Of a DNA stretch of 35,794 bases, positions 17,949-26,660 are shown one piece after another. Made by a program: the position numbers and the translations under genes. Origin of the DNA: an uncultured Bacteroidota bacterium (GTDB lineage Bacteria; Bacteroidota; Bacteroidia; Chitinophagales; Chitinophagaceae); contig CAILLK010000090.1 of NCBI GenBank assembly GCA_903835005.1, positions 1-35,794 of the forward strand. The letters run 5' to 3'. Below the pieces are notes generated by a model that was given only the letters and a program-made list of their open reading frames with translations, was not told where the DNA came from and ran no database searches. Within the stretch, counting starts at the first letter, position 1. Every line of letters begins with the position of its first letter.

Positions 17949-18761
17949 CTATTTCATTAACCGCAGCATCAGCCTGTCGAACATGCGGTCGCTTAAAATA
18001 CGCCTTACAAAGAGTATCACTTTTGCACCTCCGCCTGTAGCATATCTTGTTTTGGGGCGGCTTGCGTTTATAGCCCTTACTATGGTTTTGGCTACAACAA
18101 CCGGCTTCGACCCTGATTTATCTGCCCGTTCAAACATAGCGGCATGTTTCAGGGTCAGGTCTTTATAGGCTGTATTGCCCGATATTTTGAGCATATGGTC
18201 GCGAGCTATACCAGCCCATTCAGTGATAATAGCGCCCGGCTCAATGATGACCACATCTATGCCAAATTCCTTCAGCTCCATGCGCAGGCTGTCGCTGAGG
18301 CCTTCAACGGCATACTTGGTGGCATGATACCAGGCGCCATGCGGCTCACCCAGTTTGCCTCCAATAGACGAAATATTGATTATTCGGCCGGAACGCTGTT
18401 GGCGCATATGTGGCAACACCAGCTGAGTGAGCCTTGCCATACCGAAGATATTTACATCAAACTGGTAGCGGGCCTCCGACATTGGGGTATCTTCCAGCGA
18501 ACCATAGGATCCATAGCCGGCGTTGTTCACCAGTACATCTATGCGGCCTTCGGCCTGGATTATAGTATTAACGCCGCTCACTAAAGCGGCATCATCGGTT
18601 ACATCCATGGCCAGTAGTTTAATGCCTGCCTGTTTCAGGTCCTGCATTTTATCTGTTCGTCGTGCGGCACCATAAACTATAAATCCCTGCTCTGCCAGTA
18701 ATCTGGCAGTTTCCCGGCCAATGCCTGATGAGGCGCCTGTAACCAATGCTACTTTTTTCAT
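17949..18761 (-). CDS. SDR-family oxidoreductase
   Basis: Classical short-chain dehydrogenase/reductase, 270 aa. The dinucleotide-binding TGASSGIGRETA is at ~8-19, and AARRTDKM after strand 2 favours NADP(H). The structural NNAGYG, the catalytic Ser in NISSIGG and the catalytic YHATK with following AVEGLSDSLR are all present. The substrate is unknown. A TetR-type regulator gene lies 60 bp upstream on the same strand, and both genes are preceded by a similar near-palindrome, so the SDR is probably induced by a ligand that releases the repressor. Confidence 0.92.
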   Translation of the reverse strand: MKKVALVTGASSGIGRETARLLAEQGFIVYGAARRTDKMQDLKQAGIKLLAMDVTDDAALVSGVNTIIQAEGRIDVLVNNAGYGSYGSLEDTPMSEARYQFDVNIFGMARLTQLVLPHMRQQRSGRIINISSIGGKLGEPHGAWYHATKYAVEGLSDSLRMELKEFGIDVVIIEPGAIITEWAGIARDHMLKISGNTAYKDLTLKHAAMFERADKSGSKPVVVAKTIVRAINASRPKTRYATGGGAKVILFVRRILSDRMFDRLMLRLMK

Positions 18762-18784
18762 TTTTTTTGTCTTTGTTTTAAATT

Positions 18785-18801
18785 AGATTGACTAATCACT
18801 C
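18785..18801 (-). promoter_or_regulatory. Candidate TetR operator upstream of the SDR gene
   Basis: The plus-strand word AGATTGACTAATCACTC matches the palindrome in front of the regulator gene (AGACTGACTAAACAGTC) at 14 of 17 positions. The symmetry here is weaker. It sits 24-40 bp before the SDR start, in the only gap between the two genes. Confidence 0.5.
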
Positions 18802-18821
18802 TATTTATTTGTTAAAAAAAA

Positions 18822-19382
18822 TCAGGTTATCATATTCCACAGCATCTCAAATGTATCGCTGATGACCTGATGCTGTTTTGTTTTTGAAAACTGATGGTTG
18901 AGCAGATATTGGTTCAGACCGGAGGTCTGGCTGCTGATTAGTGTAAACAAGAGATCCACAGGTTGCGGCTTAATGAGGTTTTCACTGATTCCCCGGTTCA
19001 GCATATCGTAATAGGGTTTCAACGACTCCTCGATCTCTTTAGGCGCTATTTGTGCAAAGAAAGGCGATGTCTTGAACTGCTCTGTAAACCTGTATTCCAG
19101 CCTGTTCTCAAGCGCCCAGAAAACAGAGGCAATGTATTGTTCCCTGATTGTATCCTTGAAAGTCTTCTGCACTTCAACCTGCTCTGAAAGATAGGCTGAC
19201 ATGCGTGATTTAATATCAACATAAAGAGCAATAACCAATGCATCCTTGGTGGCGAAGTAATGAAACAACGTACCATTGGCCACACCAGCCTCCTTAGCAA
19301 TAAGGCTGGTGGGGGTGCCATGAAAACCATACTCTACAAAGAGTTTCAGGGCGGCATCCAGTATTTGTTTTCTTTTGTCCAA
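18822..19382 (-). CDS. TetR/AcrR-family transcriptional regulator
   Basis: One-component repressor, 186 aa. The N-terminal helix-turn-helix is typical: RKQILDAALKLFVEYGFHG, TSLIAKEAGVANGTLFHYF, then the TKDALV connector. The C-terminal ligand-binding and dimer domain is all-helical and unassigned. The start is TTG: an in-frame TAA lies two codons upstream, so no longer form exists and no nearby ATG would keep the first helix. The likely target is the downstream SDR gene and its own promoter, through the shared motif. Confidence 0.92.
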   Translation of the reverse strand: MDKRKQILDAALKLFVEYGFHGTPTSLIAKEAGVANGTLFHYFATKDALVIALYVDIKSRMSAYLSEQVEVQKTFKDTIREQYIASVFWALENRLEYRFTEQFKTSPFFAQIAPKEIEESLKPYYDMLNRGISENLIKPQPVDLLFTLISSQTSGLNQYLLNHQFSKTKQHQVISDTFEMLWNMIT

Positions 19383-19389
19383 TTTTTAC

Positions 19390-19406
19390 AGACTGACTAA
19401 ACAGTC
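19390..19406 (-). promoter_or_regulatory. Candidate autoregulatory TetR operator
   Basis: GACTG and CAGTC form a perfect inverted repeat around ACTAAA, 8 bp before the TTG start of the TetR gene. The flanking AG is also shared with the site upstream of the SDR gene. Confidence 0.55.
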
Positions 19407-19473
19407 GGTAAAATTAGTAAGGATTATTGAGCCGGCAAAATATTATTTGCAAGAGCAATGGTACTCCGTGGTT

Positions 19474-21051
19474 TTACTCCTTTATCAATTTCCTGACTTC
19501 CGAACCATTTACCTTTATAAAATAAATCCCCTGATTGAGCGATGAAATATTGATAACCACTGTATTTACCGAAGGATATTCGTTATAGAGAATTGTCTGA
19601 CCTAAAAGATTAGAAATAGTGATTGCCCTGATTTTATCTCCCGATGAAATATTGATTTCGTTTGTTGCAGGATTTGGGAAAATGGAAAAGGCGGCATTGA
19701 TACCAATACTCTGTACTTTATCATTGATGGTGGTATCCTGCTTATACAATTTTACCATCCAGAAATCTTCACCGCCGTGGTTGCCTGAAACCTGACCAGA
19801 CGTGGATGTTGAGCCCCCCACAACCATAAAGCCGCTGTCGGGTGTTTGAATTATATGCACTGCGGTATCAAACCCTGTTCCGCCCAGGCACTCCTCCCAT
19901 TTGAGGTTACCACTTGTATCTACATCGAAAACCCAATAATCGGAATTCCCATGATCTCCGGTTACATCGCCGCTGTTGTTAGTAGTTATTCCGCAAATCA
20001 CAAAACTGCCATCAAACGCTTTCACAAATTGCGAGCCCGGCCATTCAATACCATTACTTCCGAAACATTTTTCCCATATTATAGCTCCAGTATCATTAAT
20101 CCGGACAACCCAATTGTCTGGATTTGTAGCACCATGTAGTCCGGTTACCTCATCATCTGGCGAACTGGTGTAAGCAGTAAAAATATAACCACCAGCCATA
20201 GCGGAGATACCAAATGCCTGATCAAAACCGCTGCCACCATATGTTTTCTGCCATTGTATGGCTCCGGTATCATTCAGTTTCAGGATCCAGGCATCAGCGC
20301 TGCCTCCCCTGAAGGTGGTAATATCTCCATTTGCAGCCCCGGCCTGGGCCGTAATAATAAATCCGCCGTCGGCTGTATTTATGCCATTGAAACCATATTC
20401 ATAGCCGGTACTTCCATAAACTTTATCCCAAACCAGCCCCCCTGTTTTATTCAGCCTGATGGCCCATACATCATTACCGCCAAACAAGCCGGAAACATCA
20501 CCGTCATTTGCCCCTGCCGAGCCCACAACAAAGTAGCCGCTGTCGGGAGTATTGACTACATAATTGGCAAAATCAAAACCACTTGAGCCCATTACTTTCT
20601 GCCACAGTATCTTTCCGGTGTCATCTATTTTTAGGACCCATGCATCAAGTCCGCCATGGTTGCCGCTTACATCACCATCGTTTGAACTGGTTGAGCCGGA
20701 AATAATATAACCCCCATTCACATCGCACTGCAGATAATCTACCTGGTCATCGCCGGAGCCGCCAAAAGATTTTTCCCAGACAATTTTTCCGGTATCATCT
20801 GTCTTTACAACCCAGCAATCCATTCCGCCATGATTACCGGTTACCTGGCCGTTGGTAGAATTGGAATATCCTCCGGTAATATACCCGCCATCGGGTGTGC
20901 GCTGCACACAGTTAGATCCGTCGGTACCACTGCCTCCATACGATTTTTGCCATTGAATGGCAGGGGCCTGCGCCAATGTTCTGGTACATAATACTGATGA
21001 AATGAAAAAGGTAATGGCAGTAATGGTAAAGCTAAATAGATATTTATTCAT
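19474..21051 (-). CDS. Secreted seven-repeat propeller-like protein with T9SS sorting domain
   Basis: Exported protein of 525 aa with a signal peptide (NKYLFSFTITAITFFISSVL, then TRTLAQA). Residues ~30-440 consist of seven ~58-residue repeats. Each has the pattern I-x-W-x-K-x-x-GGSG-x-D, x-x-x-T-x-DGG-Y-x-x-x-G, GDVSGNHGG-x-D-x-W-V-x-K-x-DDTG; the count suits a seven-bladed beta-propeller. The final ~75 residues are a type A T9SS domain (FSIFPNPATNEINI, then LLGQTILYNEY, then LNQGIYFIKVNGSEVRKLI). No catalytic residues are evident, so binding or adhesion is more likely than an enzymatic role. Similar SBBP-like proteins are widespread in Bacteroidota and their functions are mostly unknown. Confidence 0.92.
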   Translation of the reverse strand: MNKYLFSFTITAITFFISSVLCTRTLAQAPAIQWQKSYGGSGTDGSNCVQRTPDGGYITGGYSNSTNGQVTGNHGGMDCWVVKTDDTGKIVWEKSFGGSGDDQVDYLQCDVNGGYIISGSTSSNDGDVSGNHGGLDAWVLKIDDTGKILWQKVMGSSGFDFANYVVNTPDSGYFVVGSAGANDGDVSGLFGGNDVWAIRLNKTGGLVWDKVYGSTGYEYGFNGINTADGGFIITAQAGAANGDITTFRGGSADAWILKLNDTGAIQWQKTYGGSGFDQAFGISAMAGGYIFTAYTSSPDDEVTGLHGATNPDNWVVRINDTGAIIWEKCFGSNGIEWPGSQFVKAFDGSFVICGITTNNSGDVTGDHGNSDYWVFDVDTSGNLKWEECLGGTGFDTAVHIIQTPDSGFMVVGGSTSTSGQVSGNHGGEDFWMVKLYKQDTTINDKVQSIGINAAFSIFPNPATNEINISSGDKIRAITISNLLGQTILYNEYPSVNTVVINISSLNQGIYFIKVNGSEVRKLIKE

Positions 21052-21265
21052 AATATATATTGATATTTTAAGAGTATCTGATTATAAAGACGTATAAATG
21101 TATACAAAGCTTGGGTAGATTATAAAATAATTATTATTGCATGCAATCAAAACGAAATCGTTAAAAGTTTATTTCTCTTATGTACTGCCTGTCTGGATAT
21201 ACTATGTACTATTACCAACTGAATATATTTGAGGATACCGGATATATTTTCCATAACTTTATAGG

Positions 21266-21541
21266 ATGCAAACGGATAAATTTATCATTAAAATCAGATT
21301 ATCCAATGGCATCTGGATATGTAATTGTACCGAGATACTAAAAGACGGTATAGTTCATTACGATGTTGATATCACCCTTCCGGCAGGGTATATCATCAAA
21401 AAAAGTTACAAAAAAGGGCAATTCCGTTTCCAACCTGTTACGCTTGATTTTCTGTTCGACCGCTGGCAATTTGATAATGATGAATTCAGGGAAATACTGG
21501 AAGAAGAGCTTTCGAACAGGCTAGTGGCGCGGCTTTTGTGA
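21266..21541 (+). CDS. Small protein of unknown function (91 aa)
   Basis: I do not recognise it. It is a compact, probably cytoplasmic protein with strands at the N-terminus (FIIKIRLSNGIWICNC, then VHYDVDITLPAGYIIKK) and an acidic C-terminal helix (DNDEFREILEEELSNRL). It has no signal peptide or membrane segment. AGG lies one base before the ATG at 21266. The frame ends 10 nt before the -33 region of the tRNA promoter. Confidence 0.6.
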   Translation: MQTDKFIIKIRLSNGIWICNCTEILKDGIVHYDVDITLPAGYIIKKSYKKGQFRFQPVTLDFLFDRWQFDNDEFREILEEELSNRLVARLL

Positions 21542-21555
21542 GTTGAAAAATTGAC

Positions 21556-21586
21556 TTGGCAAATAGATACAACTTATGTATCTTTG
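21556..21586 (+). promoter_or_regulatory. Promoter of tRNA-Arg
   Basis: TTGG at 21556-21559 and TATCTTTG at 21579-21586 match the Bacteroidota -33 (TTG) and -7 (TAnnTTTG) elements at a normal ~20-nt spacing. Transcription would begin near 21593, about 12 nt before the tRNA. This is the best promoter in the window. Confidence 0.7.
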
Positions 21587-21604
21587 CACTCCCTTAGAAA
21601 AAAT

Positions 21605-21678
21605 GGCTGCGTAGCTCAACTGAATAGAGCATCTGACTACGGATCAGAAGGTTTCAGGTTTGAATCCTGACGCGGTCA
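21605..21678 (+). tRNA. tRNA-Arg: tRNA-Arg (anticodon ACG)
   Basis: A full cloverleaf can be drawn over 74 nt. The acceptor stem pairs GGCTGCG with CGCGGTC (two G-U pairs). The D stem is GCTC/GAGC. The anticodon stem TCTGA/TCAGA encloses CTACGGA, so the anticodon is ACG, which reads CGN Arg codons after A-to-I editing. The T stem is TCAGG/CCTGA with loop TTTGAAT. The discriminator base is A and CCA is not encoded. It has its own promoter and terminator. Confidence 0.95.
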
Positions 21679-21686
21679 CACAGGTT

Positions 21687-21735
21687 AAATCCCTTAAATA
21701 GCTGATTTTCAGTTTGTTTAGGGGATTTTTATTTT
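21687..21735 (+). terminator. Rho-independent terminator after tRNA-Arg
   Basis: AAATCCCTTAAATAG pairs with the downstream GTTTAGGGGATTT region (mostly Watson-Crick, some G-U), with an inner CTGA/TCAG, then TTTTATTTT. It begins 9 nt after the tRNA. Confidence 0.85.
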
Positions 21736-21794
21736 AGCATATCTGCTATTCAATAATCCTGTTTGTAATTTCAAAGCTAATAAACACAAAAAAA

Positions 21795-21823
21795 AGAGGT
21801 GCCCATCGGGAGTCTCTGTTTTT
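21795..21823. terminator. Probable bidirectional terminator
   Basis: AGAGGTGCCC and GGGAGTCTCT form a hairpin with a 3-nt loop and one internal mismatch. It has an A-run on its left and GTTTTT on its right, so it could act on either strand. It may back up the tRNA terminator or end minus-strand transcription from the small lipoprotein gene. Confidence 0.6.
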
Positions 21824-22156
21824 CGCTTTTCTCAAATTTAAATTTCAGTATGTAACGGTGGGAACTAACCGGGGCATTAATGGCGGGACTAAAGTGATAT
21901 GGGCCTTATTTGTTGCAACAAAGGTAGCTGCACTGAATATCTCTACCATTACACTATTCTCTCCAAAATTTACATCTTTCTTTCATTCAGAATAAGATGC
22001 AAATGATGTAATTCATTTTGTGGTGTTGCTGCCGTTATAAGAGCAGGAATTAAAATCACCTGATACAATTATATTGTTTGGGATAAATACGCAAACAGTT
22101 CAGCCAGTAACGTTGCTGATTTAATTAATTCCACTACAAAAAAATCCGGGAATAGA
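21824..22156. other. Intergenic stretch with no gene seen
   Basis: I find no reading frame with coding character. The minus-strand frame from 22069 to 22353 overlaps the better-supported lipoprotein frame and is not called. I also see no strong hairpin or repeat. Confidence 0.4.
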
Positions 22157-22399
22157 TTATTGATTCTGATATTGGCGGAAGTGTCCGCGGGACCTGTAAC
22201 TGCGAGGGCCATACCGGCGGTGACGGCCCCAGTATCTTTCCCTGCCCGATGTGCTGCGGTGTATGCCCCAGTGCCGGTGCGTCCGGTTAGATACATGGTA
22301 GGTCCTGTAGGGAGTGCCATGTGGATCGTGCATCCGGCATCCGGAAAATGCATAAAGCATCACCAGTAAAACTAAGGTAAAGAAAATCTTGGTTCTCAT
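22157..22399 (-). CDS. Small putative lipoprotein (80 aa)
   Basis: The N-terminus MRTKIFFTLVLLVMLYAFSGC is a lipoprotein signal peptide with a lipobox ending in Cys at residue 21. The mature ~60 residues are unusually basic and rich in His, Arg, Tyr and Gly (for example THRHWGIHRS and GRHRRYGPRSY), with no known domain. Such short His/Arg/Tyr-rich lipoproteins are seen in Bacteroidota, but I know of no function. The overlapping frame on the same strand has no comparable signal. The main evidence is the signal peptide, so the gene remains tentative. Confidence 0.55.
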   Translation of the reverse strand: MRTKIFFTLVLLVMLYAFSGCRMHDPHGTPYRTYHVSNRTHRHWGIHRSTSGRERYWGRHRRYGPRSYRSRGHFRQYQNQ

Positions 22400-22536
22400 T
22401 TCGGCTCCAAGATAAAAAAAATATTATTCACACAATGACTTAATTGAAATAATTATAGCAAACCTCAAACTGCTTTAATGAAAACTGTATTCAGCCTGAA
22501 TAGCGGAAAATTAATAACCCTGTAAATAATAAGCAG

Positions 22537-22544
22537 TAATTTTG
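22537..22544 (+). promoter_or_regulatory. Candidate -7 element of pdxJ
   Basis: TAATTTTG fits TAnnTTTG and ends only 8 bp before the pdxJ ATG. If it is the promoter, the transcript would start within a few bases of the start codon. No -33 TTG is seen. Confidence 0.4.
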
Positions 22545-22552
22545 CAGCAATT

Positions 22553-23269
22553 ATGGCTACAAAGCTTTCTGTAAATATCAACAAGATAGCCACTTTGCGC
22601 AACAGCCGGGGTGGTAACAATCCAGATGTGGTGCAGGCTGCTGTCAATTGTCAGCTATTCGGGGCTGATGGCATAACTGTGCATCCCAGGCCCGACGAAC
22701 GGCATATAAGGTACAGTGATGTAAGGGAGATCAGCAAAATCATCACAACCGAATTTAATATAGAAGGCAACCCGAAAGAAGATAAATTTGTGAACCTGGT
22801 GCTGGAAGTAAAACCAGCACAGGTAACACTGGTCCCGGATGATCCGGGACAACTGACATCCAACCACGGTTGGGATACGATCAAAGAGCGGGTTTACCTT
22901 AGAAACATCATTGAGATATTCAAAAAAGAAGGTATCCGGGTTTCAATATTCGTTGACCCGGCTGAAAAAATAGTTGCTGGTGCAGGTGATACGGGTACCG
23001 ACAGAGTGGAACTCTATACCGAAGACTACGCACGGCACTATCTGCAAAGCAAAGAAAATGCGATAGCGCCCTACTTAAAGGCCGCTGCCACAGCTACTCT
23101 GTATGGCCTGGGTATAAATGCAGGCCACGACCTGGATATGGATAACCTGGCCTATTTCAAACAATCGATACCTGCCCTTCTCGAAGTTTCTATTGGCCAT
23201 GCTATCATAGCTGACGCTCTATACTACGGACTGGAAAATGTGATCCAGTTGTACAAAAGAAAATTGTAA
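22553..23269 (+). CDS. pdxJ: Pyridoxine 5'-phosphate synthase
   Basis: Catalyses the last ring-closing step of the deoxyxylulose-5-phosphate-dependent vitamin B6 pathway: 1-deoxy-D-xylulose 5-phosphate plus 3-amino-2-oxopropyl phosphate gives pyridoxine 5'-phosphate. The 238-aa TIM-barrel is of normal length. Family motifs are clear: LSVNINKIATLRNSRGG, ADGITVHPRPDERHIR, VTLVPDDPGQLTSNHGWD, RVSIFVDPAEK, VELYTEDYA, GINAGHDLD and EVSIGHAIIADAL. The start at 22553 agrees with the family N-terminus. No other pdx gene is adjacent. Confidence 0.97.
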   Translation: MATKLSVNINKIATLRNSRGGNNPDVVQAAVNCQLFGADGITVHPRPDERHIRYSDVREISKIITTEFNIEGNPKEDKFVNLVLEVKPAQVTLVPDDPGQLTSNHGWDTIKERVYLRNIIEIFKKEGIRVSIFVDPAEKIVAGAGDTGTDRVELYTEDYARHYLQSKENAIAPYLKAAATATLYGLGINAGHDLDMDNLAYFKQSIPALLEVSIGHAIIADALYYGLENVIQLYKRKL

Positions 23270-23313
23270 GTATTAGTTTGTAGTTTTATGATTAAATCAC
23301 TCATTTAAATATC

Positions 23314-24729
23314 ATGAAAAAACTTTTATTTTTATCGTTTATTCTTTCTTCAGCGGGCGCAATTCATGCTCAGCGTTACCTTGGTGTAGCCACAGGAGAT
23401 TACAGCGCCCTAAACAGTATGTATCTGAACCCGGCCAACATATCGGGCAGCCACGAAAAAGTAGAGGTAAACCTTTTTGCAATTAATGTTGGGGTAGACA
23501 ATAACCTGGGCACATTTACACAATTAAGCAATGTGGGAAACGGCAATGCTTTTAATGTTACCGGCACTCAGGCTTTCAGTATGCTGGCGCCTGTTGCAGA
23601 TGTGAGGTTTCCGGCGGTAATGATAAGCCTTAACGATCCGTTGAAGCAGAGTTTTGCATTTTCCATACGGGCAAGAGCTATGATCCAGTTGAACCACTTC
23701 GACCCGAACCTGTTTACTACGGCATCGAGCGGCGATCATACAGCCAGTGAGAGTTATGAGTTTATGTCGAGCAACTTCAACATGACAGCGCATGCCTGGA
23801 GCGAAACCGGTATAAGCTATGGTATACAGGTTCTTGACCAGGGGCCTCATAAAATCAAACTGGGTGTTACGCTCAAATACCTGGGCGGTATTGATTATAT
23901 CGCAATTAAAGGCAATAATCTGGATGTAAAATACGCTGCCGGAAGTGATACTTTTTATGCAGTAAAATCAGACCTGGAATATGCCAGTAATGCCTTAAGC
24001 ACCCGCAATGCAGTAACTGACGGGATAAAACTTTCGGATATAACCGGGTCTCTTTTCGGCTCCAAGCAGGGAAGCGGTTTTGGTATGGATATAGGCGCTA
24101 CTTATAGCTACGATATCAACGGATCTGATAAACCCGGAGATAAAGACAACAGCAGTGCCGGTGTGCACAGGATCAAAGCATCGGTTGCGGTGGCTGATAT
24201 AGGTGCTATCTCCTACAAGGAAAATAATTATATAGTTAATGTAACGGGTAATGGGTATATAACCGGAACCGGCCTTTCAGATAACTTCCAGTCGTGGGAT
24301 AAATTCCGCAATTATATGGTAGGCCAGGGCTTTACCGCCGATACCGGCTCAAAAGCCACTAAATTGTACATGCCTACTGCACTGAATGCCTCGGTTGATT
24401 ACCAGATATATAAGCGTTTTTTTGTAAATGCAATGTATATAGCCAACCTGGCCAACAGGCAGAACTACGGCAATTCCTATTACAATCAGATCACCCTCAC
24501 CCCTCGTTTCGATACCCGGTTGTTTGCCGTGGGGTTGCCCATTACATACAGCGAATTGGCCAATGATATGAAGGTGGGTATCGGTTTCCGGTTAGGGGGC
24601 TTTTTCGTCGGCAGCGACGATATGCTGGCTCTGATGAGCAGCAATCAGCGGGGATTTAATTTTTATTTGGGTGGTTTTGTGCCCATTTACAGGAAAGCGC
24701 ACTCTGCGCATCATAGTTCAATAGAATAA
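23314..24729 (+). CDS. DUF5723-family outer-membrane-type protein, paralogue 1
   Basis: Exported protein of 471 aa with a signal peptide (KKLLFLSFILSSAGAIHAQ). The family opening 'GVATGDYSALNSMYLNPANI' resembles the N-terminal plug-like motif of PorV/FadL-like barrels, and many alternating strands follow, so it is probably an outer-membrane beta-barrel. The end is RGFNFYLGGFVPIYRKAHS, after which only ten residues remain. It is clearly homologous to the next gene throughout (NNLGT, NLWT/HAWSETGI, LKGNNLDV, GNGYITG.GLSD, FGNSYYNQ motifs). It lies 44 nt after pdxJ. Function unknown. Confidence 0.87.
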   Translation: MKKLLFLSFILSSAGAIHAQRYLGVATGDYSALNSMYLNPANISGSHEKVEVNLFAINVGVDNNLGTFTQLSNVGNGNAFNVTGTQAFSMLAPVADVRFPAVMISLNDPLKQSFAFSIRARAMIQLNHFDPNLFTTASSGDHTASESYEFMSSNFNMTAHAWSETGISYGIQVLDQGPHKIKLGVTLKYLGGIDYIAIKGNNLDVKYAAGSDTFYAVKSDLEYASNALSTRNAVTDGIKLSDITGSLFGSKQGSGFGMDIGATYSYDINGSDKPGDKDNSSAGVHRIKASVAVADIGAISYKENNYIVNVTGNGYITGTGLSDNFQSWDKFRNYMVGQGFTADTGSKATKLYMPTALNASVDYQIYKRFFVNAMYIANLANRQNYGNSYYNQITLTPRFDTRLFAVGLPITYSELANDMKVGIGFRLGGFFVGSDDMLALMSSNQRGFNFYLGGFVPIYRKAHSAHHSSIE

Positions 24730-24782
24730 TGCATATGTTTGCATCTTTGAATTATATTGTTAATTTAGTGCCTTAAGAATAA

Positions 24783-26522
24783 ATGTACCAACTAAACATA
24801 CTCCGGATGAGGCTTTTTTTATACACTTTCCTGGCTTTTGCCGGGGCGGTTATTTTGTTACCTGCCAGTTCATTTGCACAGTTCAATCTGGGTATAGCTA
24901 CCAGCAACTGGAGTGGTACCAATGCGATGACTATTAACCCTGCATTGATAGCCGACAGCCGCGAAAAATTCACTATTGATATCTTAGGTGTCAATGCCGG
25001 TGTAGATAATAACCTGGGTACGCTTAGTTCGCTCACCGGTATTAATAATGCTATTAAGAATGGCAATGTGAATAACATGTTTACCTACAATAACAACAGT
25101 ACTTTCAGCCTGGTTGCTCCTTATGCCAAAATTAATCTTCCGGGCTTCATGTGGAGCATCAATAAAAACAACAGCATAGCCCTTACCAATAGTGTAAATG
25201 CTATGAACCAGTTCAATAATTTCGATCAGTCTTTATTCCGCACAGTAGGCGACCCCAATTATGTAATCAATGGAAACGGAGTAACCACACTTACTTCTAA
25301 AAATTTCAACTACACTGCCAACCTTTGGACGCAGACCGGCATTACCTGGGCAGGTGTACTGCTTGATAAAGATGAGCATGAAATAAGGGTAGGCGTTACA
25401 GTGCGTTACCTGCGTGGTATTGGTTATATCGGCCTTAAAGGCAACAACCTGGATGTAGTTTATAAATCGGGCAACGATTCGGTACATGTTACCAACTCAG
25501 ACCTGGAATTTGCCAGCAATATACTCACTACACAGAATGCCATACTCAATGGCACCAACAGCAGCAACCTGCTGAGCCAGATATTCACCAATGCCAACGG
25601 TATGGGCATGGGCGGCGATGTAGGTGTAACGTATGATTACATGCCTGAATTTGCCCGCGAGCGGTATAGTATGGATGGTCATGAAGGAATGGTGGATTAT
25701 TCTAGGAACAGGTACCTGATCAGGTTTTCGGCTGCGATAATGGATATTGGTTCTATCAATTATCCATCGGCCAATAACTCCAATGCCACAATTACCGGCA
25801 ATGGTTATATTACCGGCAAAGGCCTTTCTGACAGTGTAAAGAACTACAACGATTTCCGTAATTATGCAATACAGCATGGCTTTGCCGCCGATACTGCTCA
25901 CCTGGCTACAAGGGTATATATGCCAACCACTCTGAGGTTGAGCATGGATTACCACATGTATCGCAATTTCTACATCAACGCGATGTATATTGATAACCTG
26001 GCCGACCGCATGAACTTCGGTAACTCTTATTACAACCAGCTCACCATTACGCCCCGTTTCGACAGGCGTATGCTGAGTGTGGGTGTGCCAATAACTTACA
26101 GCTGGCTCACCAGCTCGTTTAAGGCAGGTGTGGGTGTGCGTTACAGCGGTTTCTTCATTGGTAGCGACGACCTGCTTGCTGTGGTGGCTAAAAACCAGAG
26201 CGGACTGAATGTATATATGGGTGGATATGTTCCGTTCTTCAAACATAAGAAACACGACCGCGATGGCGATGGTATCTCTGACGACGAAGATGAATGCCCT
26301 GATGAATATGGCACCTGGGAAAATAAAGGTTGCCCTGAGCCGGATATGGAGCATGGTGGCAGCGCAGATACCTCAGAGAATTGCCCTGATATGCCGCAAC
26401 TCTCCCGCTCTAAAGCAGGTCATTCAGGATCAAACCTGAAAGCTGGAACTGTTAGTGAAAAGGATATTCTGGTAGGGGAGAAGAAGGATGGTGGTGAAAT
26501 GATTGATGAGAGGAGGAAGTAA
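24783..26522 (+). CDS. DUF5723-family outer-membrane-type protein, paralogue 2, with TSP3-like tail
   Basis: Homologue of the preceding gene, 579 aa. The ATG at 24783 is used here. An ATG at 24807 gives the tighter signal peptide MRLFLYTFLAFAGAVILLPA and is equally possible. The barrel-like domain ends near residue 485. A thrombospondin type 3-like calcium-binding segment follows: DRDGDGISDDEDECPDEYG, then ENKGCPEPD. In related proteins this segment leads into an OmpA-type peptidoglycan-binding domain. Here only ~54 low-complexity residues follow, so that domain is missing. A -7-like TATGTTTG at 24734-24741 may give this gene its own promoter. A terminator lies directly downstream. Confidence 0.87.
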   Translation: MYQLNILRMRLFLYTFLAFAGAVILLPASSFAQFNLGIATSNWSGTNAMTINPALIADSREKFTIDILGVNAGVDNNLGTLSSLTGINNAIKNGNVNNMFTYNNNSTFSLVAPYAKINLPGFMWSINKNNSIALTNSVNAMNQFNNFDQSLFRTVGDPNYVINGNGVTTLTSKNFNYTANLWTQTGITWAGVLLDKDEHEIRVGVTVRYLRGIGYIGLKGNNLDVVYKSGNDSVHVTNSDLEFASNILTTQNAILNGTNSSNLLSQIFTNANGMGMGGDVGVTYDYMPEFARERYSMDGHEGMVDYSRNRYLIRFSAAIMDIGSINYPSANNSNATITGNGYITGKGLSDSVKNYNDFRNYAIQHGFAADTAHLATRVYMPTTLRLSMDYHMYRNFYINAMYIDNLADRMNFGNSYYNQLTITPRFDRRMLSVGVPITYSWLTSSFKAGVGVRYSGFFIGSDDLLAVVAKNQSGLNVYMGGYVPFFKHKKHDRDGDGISDDEDECPDEYGTWENKGCPEPDMEHGGSADTSENCPDMPQLSRSKAGHSGSNLKAGTVSEKDILVGEKKDGGEMIDERRK

Positions 26523-26543
26523 TAAAGGCTGAACATAATCTTT

Positions 26544-26570
26544 AAAAGTGCGGCTGTGTCGCACTTTTTT
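26544..26570 (+). terminator. Rho-independent terminator of the DUF5723 genes
   Basis: AAAAGTGCG and CGCACTTTT form a perfect 9-bp stem with a 7-nt loop, ending in a T-run. It starts 21 nt after the stop codon. Confidence 0.92.
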
Positions 26571-26660
26571 ATTACAAGAAGAAAAGTTTATCGCTGATAA
26601 AATCAGTCTCGCAGGTAAATTTATGGATCAGGTTGAAAAGTTAGTGAACCAGCTAAAACG

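Noticed and set aside
25497..26354. Minus-strand open frame of 285 codons
   Set aside because: Antisense to the second DUF5723 gene, with repetitive His/Ile/Val-rich shadow composition.
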